From assembly GCF_008692605.1 (NCBI RefSeq), contig NZ_LFCT01000019.1, forward strand, positions 60,555 to 124,554: a stretch of DNA of 64,000 nt, read 5' to 3'. Shown piece by piece: positions 1 through 8,243 of the stretch. The stretch's first letter is position 1; the number at the start of each line of letters is the position of its first letter. Below the pieces are notes generated by a model. The model did no database searches. It was not told the origin of the DNA and worked only from the letters and a program-made list of their open reading frames with translations. This stretch comes from Sphingobium estronivorans (lineage in GTDB: Bacteria > Pseudomonadota > Alphaproteobacteria > Sphingomonadales > Sphingomonadaceae). Made by a program: the position numbers and the translations under genes.

Positions 1-375
1 CTGTTGGCAGGATGCTGCGCCCTGATCGGCCTTCCGGTTTCCTGGGGTGTGGGGGGTTATGTGGCCGCAATCATGGCGATGACGGCAGGCTATGCGTTGT
101 TTCAGGCAGCCAATAACAGCGCGATCATGGCAAGTGCCAACGCCGCGGAACGCGGTATTGTCTCGGCCATGATCGGCCTGTCGCGCAATCTGGGACTGGT
201 TACAGGCGCTTCGGCGATGGGGGCGGTGTTTGCATTCGGCACCTCCACTTGGGATGTCGGCACGGCCGGTCAGGAAGCTGTCGCCACGGGAATGCATCTG
301 GCCTTTGCGGTGGCCGCTGTTCTCGTAATGACGGCTATTCTGTTAGCGTTTCTTGAGAGGCATCGCCGAAATTAG
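1..375 (+). CDS. MFS transporter, C-terminal part (5' end outside window)
   Basis: The reading frame is open from the first base and stops at 373-375, so only about 124 C-terminal residues are visible. They form three to four hydrophobic segments with glycine/alanine-rich helices, and the stretch NNSAIMASANAAERG followed by a small-residue helix resembles the region around TM10-11 of 14-TM drug-efflux MFS proteins of the EmrB/QacA (DHA2) type. The protein ends with a basic tail, ERHRRN. It is an inner-membrane transporter. The substrate cannot be told from this fragment, and any link to the oxygenase genes downstream is not shown, because the next gene is on the other strand. Confidence 0.7.
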   Translation: MLAGCCALIGLPVSWGVGGYVAAIMAMTAGYALFQAANNSAIMASANAAERGIVSAMIGLSRNLGLVTGASAMGAVFAFGTSTWDVGTAGQEAVATGMHLAFAVAAVLVMTAILLAFLERHRRN

Positions 376-554
376 AAGGGCGAAACCGAGCTGGCTGACA
401 TCCCCTTCGACCAACGGCGCGCGAGTCCACGGAAATCCTGATTCATAACCTTTCCTGGCATCTTGGAATTTCAACGGTCATCGTCATGAATGGACGAGAG
501 ATATTGTGCTATGGGCGGCGCGCCGGCGGAGGAAGGCGATCCGGTCAACACGGA

Positions 555-1862
555 TCAGGACCGCACCCCATATTGCTCGCGGACCAGTTCGGCCACGCCC
601 ATCCGCTCCAATATGGACGTCGGACACATGAAGGTGACCCGGACCACGCCGGGGAGGCGGCTGATCTCGATGGAGCCAGCGATCGTGGCCCGGTTCAGTA
701 TCTCGTCATAGGGCAGGCCAGTCACTTGCGCCGCACGGGCGAGGCCGTTGTCCGTGGCATCGTTGAGCGTACGTCCCGATCCTATGAAAGTGATCGGCGC
801 ATTGTCCTCGATCGATTGCTGGCCATAGTTTTCGGCCAGCCGCTTGATCGCCGCGCTTTCCTCGCTGTTCATCGGTTGCGCCAGAAACGGCAGATCCTCG
901 CGATGTTGCAGCAGGACCGGGCCATCCAGCTTCAGGCCCTTGATGACCTTCACTTCCAGTTCGACGACGCCCGACACGTCGGTGGCGTGGCCCGCAATCT
1001 CGCCATTGCCCTGCTGGGCATGCATATCGCCCATATAGATGCCGCCGCCCGGCACCTTCACCGGGCAGATGAGAATGGCGCCTTCACGGACCGAATTGGT
1101 GTCCATGTGACCATCGGTCTTGTGCTCGTTCAGCTCTTCCTGCGTGAAGCTGTAGCCATGGGGGGCGTCGATCAGGAATGAGCCGAAATCGCCCGCATTG
1201 TGGGAATCGGGCAGATCGCGCGAGGGGATGGTGCCGATATTGCCCAGAAACGGCCGCACACGGCTCGCCAGCCCGGATATGTCGGCGCGCGCCAGGGCGA
1301 GGATGGAATGCTGGTTCGACTGTTCGGGCATGGCGGCGACATGGCGCGCGTCGGCCGCGATGCGTTCGGCGACATGCTTGTCGACGGTCAGCGACACCTT
1401 GTTCTCGCGGTCGAGGACGATGACATAGCCATTCGAAAAACGGAACGCGTTGACTTCCGCGCCGCAGTTGTCGCACCGCACCGCTTCCTCACCTATGCCT
1501 TCGATATGGCTGGAGGGGCTGGTCGCGCCGCAGCTGGGGCAGAGTTTCGCGACGAAGGGATCGCCCAGATAGCGGCCCTCCACAAATTCCATCACGCCCG
1601 ACGAGGTGGCGAGCGACGTCACCTGAACGGTCTTCAGCTTGATCGCGATCGCATCGCCGACTTCCGCGCCTTCGACAAAGACGGGACGCGTCACTTCATG
1701 ACCGCCCTGAAACTTCGGCGTGATCATGGGGCCCCAACAGCCGGGCGGGGTGCCGGTTCGGATGGTGCCGCCGTCCTTCACCGTACCGGCCGGCTCGATC
1801 CCCGGCCCGACGATGCCGCCGCTGTAATCATAGACTTCGATATGCGATGCTGCGTCAGACAT
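555..1862 (-). CDS. Acetamidase/formamidase family amidohydrolase
   Basis: The 435-residue protein begins MSDAASHIEVYDYSGG. I placed the start at 1862, behind a GAGGG ribosome-binding site, rather than at the longer ORF start. It matches the FmdA/AmdA family, which hydrolyses short aliphatic amides to acid and ammonia. The family-like stretch ICPVKVPGGGIYMGDMHAQQGNGE carries the Asp/His/Gln cluster near the metal site. A CPSCGA...CDNCGAE pair of CxxC motifs (about residues 108-133) looks like a small zinc-binding insert. It is the last gene of a minus-strand series after the TBDR, SnoaL, Rieske, small-protein and OYE genes, so the oxygenase substrate may contain or yield an amide. That link is inferred from position only. 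Confidence 0.85.
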   Translation of the reverse strand: MSDAASHIEVYDYSGGIVGPGIEPAGTVKDGGTIRTGTPPGCWGPMITPKFQGGHEVTRPVFVEGAEVGDAIAIKLKTVQVTSLATSSGVMEFVEGRYLGDPFVAKLCPSCGATSPSSHIEGIGEEAVRCDNCGAEVNAFRFSNGYVIVLDRENKVSLTVDKHVAERIAADARHVAAMPEQSNQHSILALARADISGLASRVRPFLGNIGTIPSRDLPDSHNAGDFGSFLIDAPHGYSFTQEELNEHKTDGHMDTNSVREGAILICPVKVPGGGIYMGDMHAQQGNGEIAGHATDVSGVVELEVKVIKGLKLDGPVLLQHREDLPFLAQPMNSEESAAIKRLAENYGQQSIEDNAPITFIGSGRTLNDATDNGLARAAQVTGLPYDEILNRATIAGSIEISRLPGVVRVTFMCPTSILERMGVAELVREQYGVRS

Positions 1863-1979
1863 GGAACTACCCTCATTCTCGTTTGTCGGGAGGTTACCGC
1901 ACCGGCTTCGTGGCGAAAGGGGCGGCACGGCTGGCCTCGCAGTTTGTAACAACCAGATGCGATCGGCTGCGCTTTCGGG

Positions 1980-3098
1980 CTAAGCCGGCGCGGCTCCGCT
2001 GCCGGAGCGCGCCCGGAACAACGACTTGCGCCCGAATGGCGCAGCGAACAGATATTGATCGGCAACTTCCATCTGGACGCCGAAATGGTCGGCGGCGCGC
2101 CATGGCCAGCGCGGATCGTAGAGAATGGTCCGCGCGACGCCGATCAGATCGGCGTCGCCCTCACGCAATATCGCCTCCGCCTGATCGAATTGCGTGATCA
2201 GGCCCACCGCCACGACGGGCATTCGGACCGCCTGCTTCACCATGCTGGCGAGAGGCACCTGATAGCCGGGCTCAACCGGGATAGTCTGGCTCGCGTGCAG
2301 GCCGCCGCTGGACACATGGATGGCGGCGCACCCCCGTGCTTCCAGAGCCTGAGCGAAGGCGATCGTGTCCTCGACCTGCCATCCATCTGCGATCCAGTCC
2401 GTCGCCGATACGCGCATCGACACCGGTCGATCCGCGGGAAACGCGGCGCGAACCGCGTCGAAAATCTCCAACGGAAAGCGCATCCGATTGGCGAGGCTGC
2501 CGCCATATTCATCGGTGCGGTGGTTGGACAGCGGCGACAGGAACTGGTGCAGCAGATAGCCGTGCGCGCCATGCAACTGGATCGCATCGATGCCCAGCCG
2601 GGCCGCCCGGCAAGCCGCAGCGGCGAAGGCCTTCCTGATTTCCGCCAAACCTGAACGGTCCAGCGCATGGGGAAGCGCCTGCCCCTCATCATAGCCGAGG
2701 GCGGAGGGGGCAAGGGTCTGCCAGCCATGAGGGTGCTGCGGCGCAATCTGACGCCCGCCGGTCCACAACAGGTCTTGCGAGGCCTTGCGCCCCGCATGGC
2801 CCAGCTGGATCGCCACCGGCATGGAGGACCAGCGCCGCAGCGCGCCCAGAACCCTGCCCATCGCCGCTTCGGTGCTATCGTCATACAGGCCGGTGTCCGC
2901 ATAGGTGATACGGCCCTCCGGCAATACGGCCGTCGCCTCGATCGTCAGCAATCCCGCTCCCGATTGAGCCAGTTGCCCCAGATGCATCATGTGCCAGTCG
3001 GTCATGCAGCCGTCGACTGCCGAATATTGGCACATGGGGGCAATGACGATGCGATTGGCCAGTGTCAGCCCCCCGATGGTGAGGGGCTGAAACAGCAT
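1980..3098 (-). CDS. NADH:flavin oxidoreductase, Old Yellow Enzyme family (YqjM/XenA-like)
   Basis: An FMN-dependent ene-reductase of about 372 residues. The N-terminus LFQPLTIGGLTLANRIVIAPMCQYSA is the OYE barrel start, with the Cys of MCQYSA typical of the thermophilic-like YqjM/XenA subgroup. HGAHGYLLHQFLSPLSNHRTDEYGGSLANR is the class signature with the catalytic His/Asn region and FMN contacts. The C-terminus has GDADLIGVARTILYDPRWPWRAA. Such enzymes reduce activated C=C bonds or nitro groups. I chose Met at 3098 because family members start just before this block; an upstream Met at 3128 is possible. It follows the small protein closely and probably belongs to the same transcript. Confidence 0.9.
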   Translation of the reverse strand: MLFQPLTIGGLTLANRIVIAPMCQYSAVDGCMTDWHMMHLGQLAQSGAGLLTIEATAVLPEGRITYADTGLYDDSTEAAMGRVLGALRRWSSMPVAIQLGHAGRKASQDLLWTGGRQIAPQHPHGWQTLAPSALGYDEGQALPHALDRSGLAEIRKAFAAAACRAARLGIDAIQLHGAHGYLLHQFLSPLSNHRTDEYGGSLANRMRFPLEIFDAVRAAFPADRPVSMRVSATDWIADGWQVEDTIAFAQALEARGCAAIHVSSGGLHASQTIPVEPGYQVPLASMVKQAVRMPVVAVGLITQFDQAEAILREGDADLIGVARTILYDPRWPWRAADHFGVQMEVADQYLFAAPFGRKSLFRARSGSGAAPA

Positions 3099-3139
3099 GG
3101 GACGTGGACGATCCTGAAGCCTATCCATCTTCGGCGCGT

Positions 3140-3484
3140 TCAGAGCGCGACGTCGCCGTCGGTGCGGACGAAGCGCCTTGCATCGAAGCTGTAGGGCACC
3201 GCGCTGCTGCCCCGGTACAGTTCATGATGCGGAGAGGCTTCGGCGAAGGCGCAGGCCAGCAGGAAGAGGTTGCGCACTTCCTCGGGCATGTCGGTTGCGG
3301 GGTGCTGCGACAGCAGGGCAAGGATGTCGTCAAGACGCGGCATCATTGCTTCATACAATGCCTTGAAATCATCAGCGCTGGCGGACCAGCGGATTTCGCT
3401 ACGTTCATTCTCGCTGGGCCTTGCCCAATGGGCGGCAAGCGGCGCAAGGTCGGTGAACGGGGCGGGAAGGATGGGATTGGTCAT
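3140..3484 (-). CDS. Small conserved protein associated with Rieske oxygenase (copy 1)
   Basis: A 114-residue acidic protein of unknown function lying 11 bases after the Rieske alpha gene. It is paralogous to the protein at 9451-9822, which also directly follows a Rieske alpha gene. Shared features are a helix (LYEAMMPRLDDILALL versus FYDQMLARLPDALAEV), the pattern LAxxxAExxPHxELY and the block GSxxVPYxFxxxRF. No cofactor motif, signal peptide or membrane segment is visible. Repeated pairing with the alpha subunit suggests an accessory, assembly or stabilising role in the oxygenase. That is an inference. The start at Met 3484 fits the length of the paralogue better than the ORF start at 3499. 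Confidence 0.75.
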   Translation of the reverse strand: MTNPILPAPFTDLAPLAAHWARPSENERSEIRWSASADDFKALYEAMMPRLDDILALLSQHPATDMPEEVRNLFLLACAFAEASPHHELYRGSSAVPYSFDARRFVRTDGDVAL

Positions 3485-3495
3485 CGGTCTTTTCC

Positions 3496-4734
3496 TCAAG
3501 CCGCGAGAAAGGTGTCGAGGGTGCGCGCGGCGTGGCGGATCAGGAATTCCTGATCCATCAACTGCATTTCATCGATCGTTCCGGACATGATGCCTGAAAA
3601 TGTGTCTTCCATGGTGGCGGTATCTTCCAGCCAGGCGTTGCGGTGCAGCGCGTTCACATGCTGCTGCGCCACCTGTTCCGCTGCGGTCTGCGCGGGGCGG
3701 AAATAGTTGATGCCTTCCCACAGCGTCCGCCCATGGTCGAGCGGCCAGAATTGGTGCGTGAAGAAGGACATGCCCGGATAGCCGCAGCCCGACGCCAGAT
3801 GGATGATGAAGTTGGGGAAGAGGTTGGGCAGCTCGAACTGGAAATCGGCCCGCCGTTCCGGGTTAATCGCCGGCGGCAGTTGGTCGGGGCGCGGCCGGTG
3901 GCGCTCGGTGGTGCTGAGCATCGAGGCGAAGGCGAGCGTCGAGGGCGCCGTGTCCATGCCCGCGCCATAGATGGTGGACGACGCGTGCGGCCCCATCAGC
4001 TTGAAGTCGGTATGCTCGATGCCCTGGAAGCCCGGCAGCGATCCCGCGTGGATCGTCGGCACATGATAGCCTTCGCTGAAGGCATAATGGGCGACCTTCC
4101 AGTTGCAGTTCAGCACCGTCGAATAGCGGAAGGCGGTGGTCGATTCTTCATAGGGATAGCCGCTGAACAGCTTCCCGAAGTCTCCCAGATATTCGGTCAG
4201 CGACTGTGCCGGTTCCGCATCGAAATTGATGAAGACGAAGCCTTCCCAAATGTCGCAATGGATTTCGCGCAGACCAAGACAGGCCGAGTCGAGCTTGCCG
4301 AACCGTTCCTTCATCGGCACCGACCGCAGCGGCCCGTCGGTGGAAAAGACCCAGCCGTGGAAGCGGCACGTCACCACATTGGCGCGCGAACGGCCGAAGG
4401 TTTCGAAGCCGGTGGTCGGCACAACCTTGTTGCCGCGATGGGTGCAGACATTGTGGAAGGCGCGGATCTGGCCATCCTTGCCGCGCACGATCAGAACGGA
4501 GGCATTGGCGACGGCCAGTTCCTTGACCTTATAGTCGCCCACCTTGGGCAGTTCCCAACTGGTGGCGACCTTCAGCCAGGTCTTCTTGAAGATTTTTTCG
4601 CGCTCCAGCTCGTATATGGCCGGGTCCCTGATCGAACGCACCGACACCGGATCAACACCCAGTTCGTGGCGGATATCCTCCGAACTGCGGGCGGTGTGGG
4701 CCAAGTCCGCTGCTGTCATCCCTGTGGTCATCAT
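3496..4734 (-). CDS. Rieske [2Fe-2S] ring-hydroxylating oxygenase, alpha subunit (copy 1)
   Basis: A 412-residue terminal oxygenase. The N-terminal Rieske domain binds a [2Fe-2S] cluster through CTHRGN (C97, H99) and CRFHGW (C123, H126). The catalytic domain has the mononuclear-iron motif SEGYHVPTIH (E221, H224, H229), and the downstream NAWLEDTATMEDT probably carries the Asp ligand. Compared with the second copy (AHDAFAEAYH), the position four residues before the motif Glu is Tyr instead of Asp. The start at 4734 follows GGAGAG. It is preceded by the SnoaL-like gene and followed by the small accessory gene. Electrons would come from the ferredoxin and reductase encoded at 10.3 and 12.0 kb. 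The substrate is unknown. Confidence 0.93.
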   Translation of the reverse strand: MMTTGMTAADLAHTARSSEDIRHELGVDPVSVRSIRDPAIYELEREKIFKKTWLKVATSWELPKVGDYKVKELAVANASVLIVRGKDGQIRAFHNVCTHRGNKVVPTTGFETFGRSRANVVTCRFHGWVFSTDGPLRSVPMKERFGKLDSACLGLREIHCDIWEGFVFINFDAEPAQSLTEYLGDFGKLFSGYPYEESTTAFRYSTVLNCNWKVAHYAFSEGYHVPTIHAGSLPGFQGIEHTDFKLMGPHASSTIYGAGMDTAPSTLAFASMLSTTERHRPRPDQLPPAINPERRADFQFELPNLFPNFIIHLASGCGYPGMSFFTHQFWPLDHGRTLWEGINYFRPAQTAAEQVAQQHVNALHRNAWLEDTATMEDTFSGIMSGTIDEMQLMDQEFLIRHAARTLDTFLAA

Positions 4735-4773
4735 TAACTCTCCGAATATTAGATAAGTTCTGCCGCGGGCATC

Positions 4774-5253
4774 TTATGCGTCCGCGAGTGCGTCCGGCTT
4801 GGCGTTCCAGCCTTCGGGATAGTGAGAGATCAGATCGGCCTGGAGTTCGAGCGAACGGAACTGCCAGCACTCCCCACTATTCACCGCTGTCGCCACATAG
4901 CGTCCGCCAATCCAGTAGGCCCGGCCCTGCGCCGAAGTTGCCACTTCCCACAGCATGAACTCGACCGCTGCATGGTTGCCGGTGGAGGCCAGCGTGACCT
5001 TTGGCGAAACAAGGTAATGCAGGGTCCATTTGAAACCCTGATCGGCATTCCCCGCGACACCCTGCGCGATCCTGTCACCGCCTGAAAGCGTGCCATATTG
5101 ATCGATCTTGAACGACGCATCGTCTGTGAAAAGCGGTCGCAGCATCTCGGCGGACGGACCGGCGTCGAAAGCGCGCGAAAGGTCGACGATCAGCGTGTCG
5201 ATGGCGCGCAACGCCTCCAGCCGTGCAATCCGCTCTTGCAATGTATCGGGCAT
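4774..5253 (-). CDS. NTF2/SnoaL-like protein, possible oxygenase beta-type subunit (copy 1)
   Basis: A 159-residue protein with an NTF2-like pattern: an N-terminal helix (ERIARLEALRAIDTLIVDLSRAFD), then DxxxLRPLFTDDASFKID and a C-terminal beta region with WxxGGRYV and WQFRSL. Beta subunits of ring-hydroxylating dioxygenases share this fold. Together with its place between the TBDR and the Rieske alpha gene, this suggests a beta-like or structural subunit, though a stand-alone SnoaL-type enzyme is possible. It is paralogous to the protein at 9824-10318; both carry an early helix and an LHY/IHY-xxxP pattern in mid-protein. The start at 5253 was chosen over the ORF start because the residues before it are not family-like. 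Confidence 0.8.
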   Translation of the reverse strand: MPDTLQERIARLEALRAIDTLIVDLSRAFDAGPSAEMLRPLFTDDASFKIDQYGTLSGGDRIAQGVAGNADQGFKWTLHYLVSPKVTLASTGNHAAVEFMLWEVATSAQGRAYWIGGRYVATAVNSGECWQFRSLELQADLISHYPEGWNAKPDALADA

Positions 5254-5273
5254 AGTTTTCCGTCCTGATTGGA

Positions 5274-5308
5274 GGGGCGCCGGTCGGCCGAACCCGGACC
5301 GGCGCCCC
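5274..5308 (-). terminator. Hairpin directly after the TBDR stop codon
   Basis: A perfect 12-base inverted repeat, GGGGCGCCGGTC and GACCGGCGCCCC, with an 11-base loop lies 6 bases past the TBDR stop. No T-run follows on the minus strand, so it may reduce read-through into the SnoaL-Rieske genes or stabilise the receptor mRNA 3' end rather than terminate fully. Confidence 0.55.
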
Positions 5309-5313
5309 ATGTC

Positions 5314-7725
5314 TTAAAAGGTGCGGCGAGCGCTCAGGAACCATTCGCGCGGCCGCCCATAGGCGCCCTCGGTGATCCCGCCGAACGAGTCGACGAAGCC
5401 CGATCCCAGATATTTCTGCTTGGTCAGGTTCTTGACGCCGAGCGTGATCAGCCAAGTATCCGGCTCGTCGCGATAGGCGATCGACGCGTTCACCAGATGA
5501 TAGCCGTTTTGGATCAGCAACGGGCTGTTCACCGCGTCGTTGTAGACCGTCGAACGGTAGGACCAGTCGACGCGCGGCGTGAACTTGCCCACTCCCGCGA
5601 CATCGATGTCATAGGAGGCGCCCGCGCTCAGCGTCCATTTCGGCGCATTTTGCAGATGCGTGTCCTTGGTCACGCCGGCATTGAGCGCGCGGATGTCGAC
5701 CTGCCGATATTGGGCGTCGAGATAGCCCAGACCTGCCTCCAGCTTCAGTTCTTCGGTCGGCCGTGCCTGCAACTCGAGTTCGAAGCCCTTGATGCGCGCC
5801 TTCGCGGCATTCTGGATGATGGGCGCGAAGCCGAGGATCGGATCGTTCACGGTGATCTGCAGATCGTCATAATCGTTGACGAACGCGGCCCCGTTCAGGC
5901 GGAGGTGGCGGCCCAGCAGGTCGGACTTGAAGCCGACTTCATAGGTCGTGCTCGTTTCCGGCCGGAACGAGGGGATAGTGGCGAAGGGCGGGAAGACGCG
6001 CTGGGTGAAGCCGCCGCCCTTGAACCCCTGGGAGTAGGACGCATAGGTCAGGAATTCGGGCGACCAGCGATAGGAAAGGCTGGCCATCGGCGTCCAGGCG
6101 CGGTCCTTGATCGTCTTGCGCGCACGCGGTCCCATCAGCGGGTCGCCATTCTGCAAGCCCGAGCCGTCCGGGTTGAAGGGCTGGCCTGTCAGGAAGCCGG
6201 CCTCGACGACATATTGATTGCCGTTGTCGAAGGTCTTCTTGTCCTCGGTCCAGCGGATGCCGCCCGTCAGGCTCAGATTATGGACAATCTCGAAGGTCGC
6301 CTGACCGAAGGCGGCAAGGCTGCGTCCATCCAGGATCGCGCCGCTCATGAAGACGGCGTCGATGATATTGACGAGGTCTTCGTGGTTACCGCTTTCCTTG
6401 GAGTAATATCCGCCGACAACCCAGTTCAAACGACTGTCGAAGGCGTCACCCAGCAGCTGGAATTCCTCCGAAAACTGATCCTGTTTCCAGTCGCTCTTGG
6501 TCTGGACGATGCTGGCCGGGCTATGATCGGAATCACGGGTCCAGAAGCCCGTCACCTTGCGATAGGCGGTGATGGATTTCGCGGTGATGCCGTCGCCCAG
6601 TTTCCATTCGACGGTGCCGGAAACGCCCCAGATATTCAGATCGGACGCCGATTCATACCGGCGCCTGCCGAAATTATTGAAGGTGTCGGAAATCGTCCGG
6701 AACGTGCCGCCATGCCGGTAGGGCGCCTGGGCCCACTGGCTGTTGTAGCAGCGCGTGTCCGACAGGCGCGCCGGGTTGGAGGGGTCGGCGCAGATGCTGG
6801 CCGCGCCGGAATAGGCGCTGTTCCAGACTTGCGCCGCCGGTGCATTTTCATCGACCGCGAGCATGACGTTGGGCGCCGATTTCTCGCGCGATCGCGTGCC
6901 GTCGACCGCGAGGTTGATCGACAGGGTGCTCGTGGGCTCCAGCCTCAGCGCAAAGCGACCGGCCATCGTGTTGGTGTCGCCCAGGTCGGGGGCCAGCGGC
7001 ACGGTGCCTTTCACATAGCCGTCGCGCATATGATAGAAGCCCGACAGGCTGGTATAGACGCCATCGGCCAGCGGAACATCGATCGACCCCTTGATCTGGA
7101 CGCGGTTGAAGCTGCCCGTGGTCAGGTCGAGGCTGGCGCCCAGTTTATCGGCGGGCTTCTTCGTCACGACGCTGACGGCGCCGCCGATGGTGTTGCGGCC
7201 GAACAGCGTGCCTTGCGGTCCGCGCAATACCTCGATCCGCTCGACATTAAGGACGTCGAGCACATTGCCCACGCCGCGCGAAATATAGACGCCGTCCAGG
7301 TACAGGCCGACGCCGGGATCGGCGGACAACTGATAGTCGTTCTGCCCGATGCCGCGAATGAAGATGGCGGCGGTGGCGTTGCTGGCGGACACCGGCACGG
7401 AGCTGTTGAACTTCACATTGGGGGTGAAGTCACCGATCTGCGTGACATTGTCGATGCCGCGCTGCGACAGCCCTTCGGAGGTGACGGCGGAGATCGAGAT
7501 CGGCGTGTCCTGCAGCGATTCCGCGCGGCGGCGGGCCGTGACGACGATTTCCTCAACGCCGCCAGTCCGGCTGGCCGCGTCTTCCGACGCTTGCTGCGCG
7601 AATGCGGATGGGCCATGGCTCAGACCGACGAGCGCCAGACCGGCGATCAGGGCCTGGAACGATCCGGATTGCAGCGACAACGCGCGGCGGCCGGTAAATG
7701 TGCGTTTGCAGACATATGAATTCAT
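5314..7725 (-). CDS. TonB-dependent outer-membrane receptor (1)
   Basis: An 803-residue receptor with a long N-terminal leader ending in AFAQQ, a TonB box-like EEIVVTARR, and a plug domain containing IFIRGIGQNDYQLSADPGVGLYLDGVYI and ERIEVLRGPQGTLFGRNTIGGAV. The beta-barrel follows and ends in the aromatic C-terminus EWFLSARRTF. The plug sequence resembles the IutA/CirA-like receptors that are expanded in sphingomonads and commonly import organic substrates rather than siderophores. It is the first gene of the minus-strand oxygenase series, with AGGGAG before the ATG, and diverges from the second Rieske gene. It probably imports the substrate of these oxygenases (inference). Confidence 0.93.
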   Translation of the reverse strand: MNSYVCKRTFTGRRALSLQSGSFQALIAGLALVGLSHGPSAFAQQASEDAASRTGGVEEIVVTARRRAESLQDTPISISAVTSEGLSQRGIDNVTQIGDFTPNVKFNSSVPVSASNATAAIFIRGIGQNDYQLSADPGVGLYLDGVYISRGVGNVLDVLNVERIEVLRGPQGTLFGRNTIGGAVSVVTKKPADKLGASLDLTTGSFNRVQIKGSIDVPLADGVYTSLSGFYHMRDGYVKGTVPLAPDLGDTNTMAGRFALRLEPTSTLSINLAVDGTRSREKSAPNVMLAVDENAPAAQVWNSAYSGAASICADPSNPARLSDTRCYNSQWAQAPYRHGGTFRTISDTFNNFGRRRYESASDLNIWGVSGTVEWKLGDGITAKSITAYRKVTGFWTRDSDHSPASIVQTKSDWKQDQFSEEFQLLGDAFDSRLNWVVGGYYSKESGNHEDLVNIIDAVFMSGAILDGRSLAAFGQATFEIVHNLSLTGGIRWTEDKKTFDNGNQYVVEAGFLTGQPFNPDGSGLQNGDPLMGPRARKTIKDRAWTPMASLSYRWSPEFLTYASYSQGFKGGGFTQRVFPPFATIPSFRPETSTTYEVGFKSDLLGRHLRLNGAAFVNDYDDLQITVNDPILGFAPIIQNAAKARIKGFELELQARPTEELKLEAGLGYLDAQYRQVDIRALNAGVTKDTHLQNAPKWTLSAGASYDIDVAGVGKFTPRVDWSYRSTVYNDAVNSPLLIQNGYHLVNASIAYRDEPDTWLITLGVKNLTKQKYLGSGFVDSFGGITEGAYGRPREWFLSARRTF

Positions 7726-8243
7726 AACGGCTCCCTATTTTCTGTTGATTATGTTTATCGTTGCAGGGCGTCCGGGGATTCAGTCCATGGCGGGCTGCAA
7801 ATTGCGGCTTTCTGCGCGTCCGGTGCTCACGTACCTTAAGTACGCTGCGCGCCGGTTCTCGAACGCCACCATTTTCGCCTCACCCTGAACTCAATCCCCA
7901 CACACCCTAGTCCGCCCGCCCGGCTGCGCTTCCCGCGTCGGATCGGTTTTTGTTGCTCCTGCTACTGCTATGACGTCCGCCCTAGGACGCGTGCACATAA
8001 TCGAACGCAGATGCCGCCCGAGCGCTAGCCTGTTCCTGCGGAGTTGAACATCTGAGCGCGATGGAGTGCGAAGCGCGCAACAAAGCGGATCGCCGCGCTT
8101 TTCCCGCCGTCGCGCCTTTGCTGCCGCCGCAGGCTAACGGACACGGAGATGGGCTAGCAAGCCATGGCGCGCGCCGACATTATTCCGTCAGCAACTCGGC
8201 CATTCGACCGTCAGCGATCGGTCGAACCTACAAGGACAGCAGT
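7726..8243. promoter_or_regulatory. 518-bp divergent control region between TBDR 1 and Rieske copy 2
   Basis: No credible gene lies here; the open frame running into Rieske copy 2 upstream of 8244 has no family similarity. The region must hold the two divergent promoters. At 7820-7855 there is an imperfect palindrome centred on GTAC-CTTAA-GTAC with CCGG at both outer ends, inside a stretch whose minus-strand translation looks like the short Arg/Trp-rich spurious ORFs often seen at intergenic repeats. At 8203-8226 there is an inverted repeat close to the Rieske start. I saw no clear -35/-10 pair. The AraC protein encoded at 10.6-11.7 kb is the obvious candidate regulator. Confidence 0.5.
8203..8226 (+). 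promoter_or_regulatory. Inverted repeat in the 5' leader of Rieske copy 2
   Basis: TTCGACCG and CGGTCGAA are perfect 8-base arms separated by 8 bases, ending 17 bases before the ATG at 8244. It could be an operator overlapping the transcript start or an mRNA hairpin near the ribosome-binding site. Confidence 0.4.

Noticed and set aside
5269..7719. An 816-codon plus-strand open frame opposite TBDR 1, and similar long antisense frames opposite TBDR 2, 3 and 4
   Set aside because: They are mirror frames of high-GC receptor genes on the other strand; their composition is Arg/Gly/Val-rich with no domain pattern, while the minus- or plus-strand receptors have full plug and barrel signatures.
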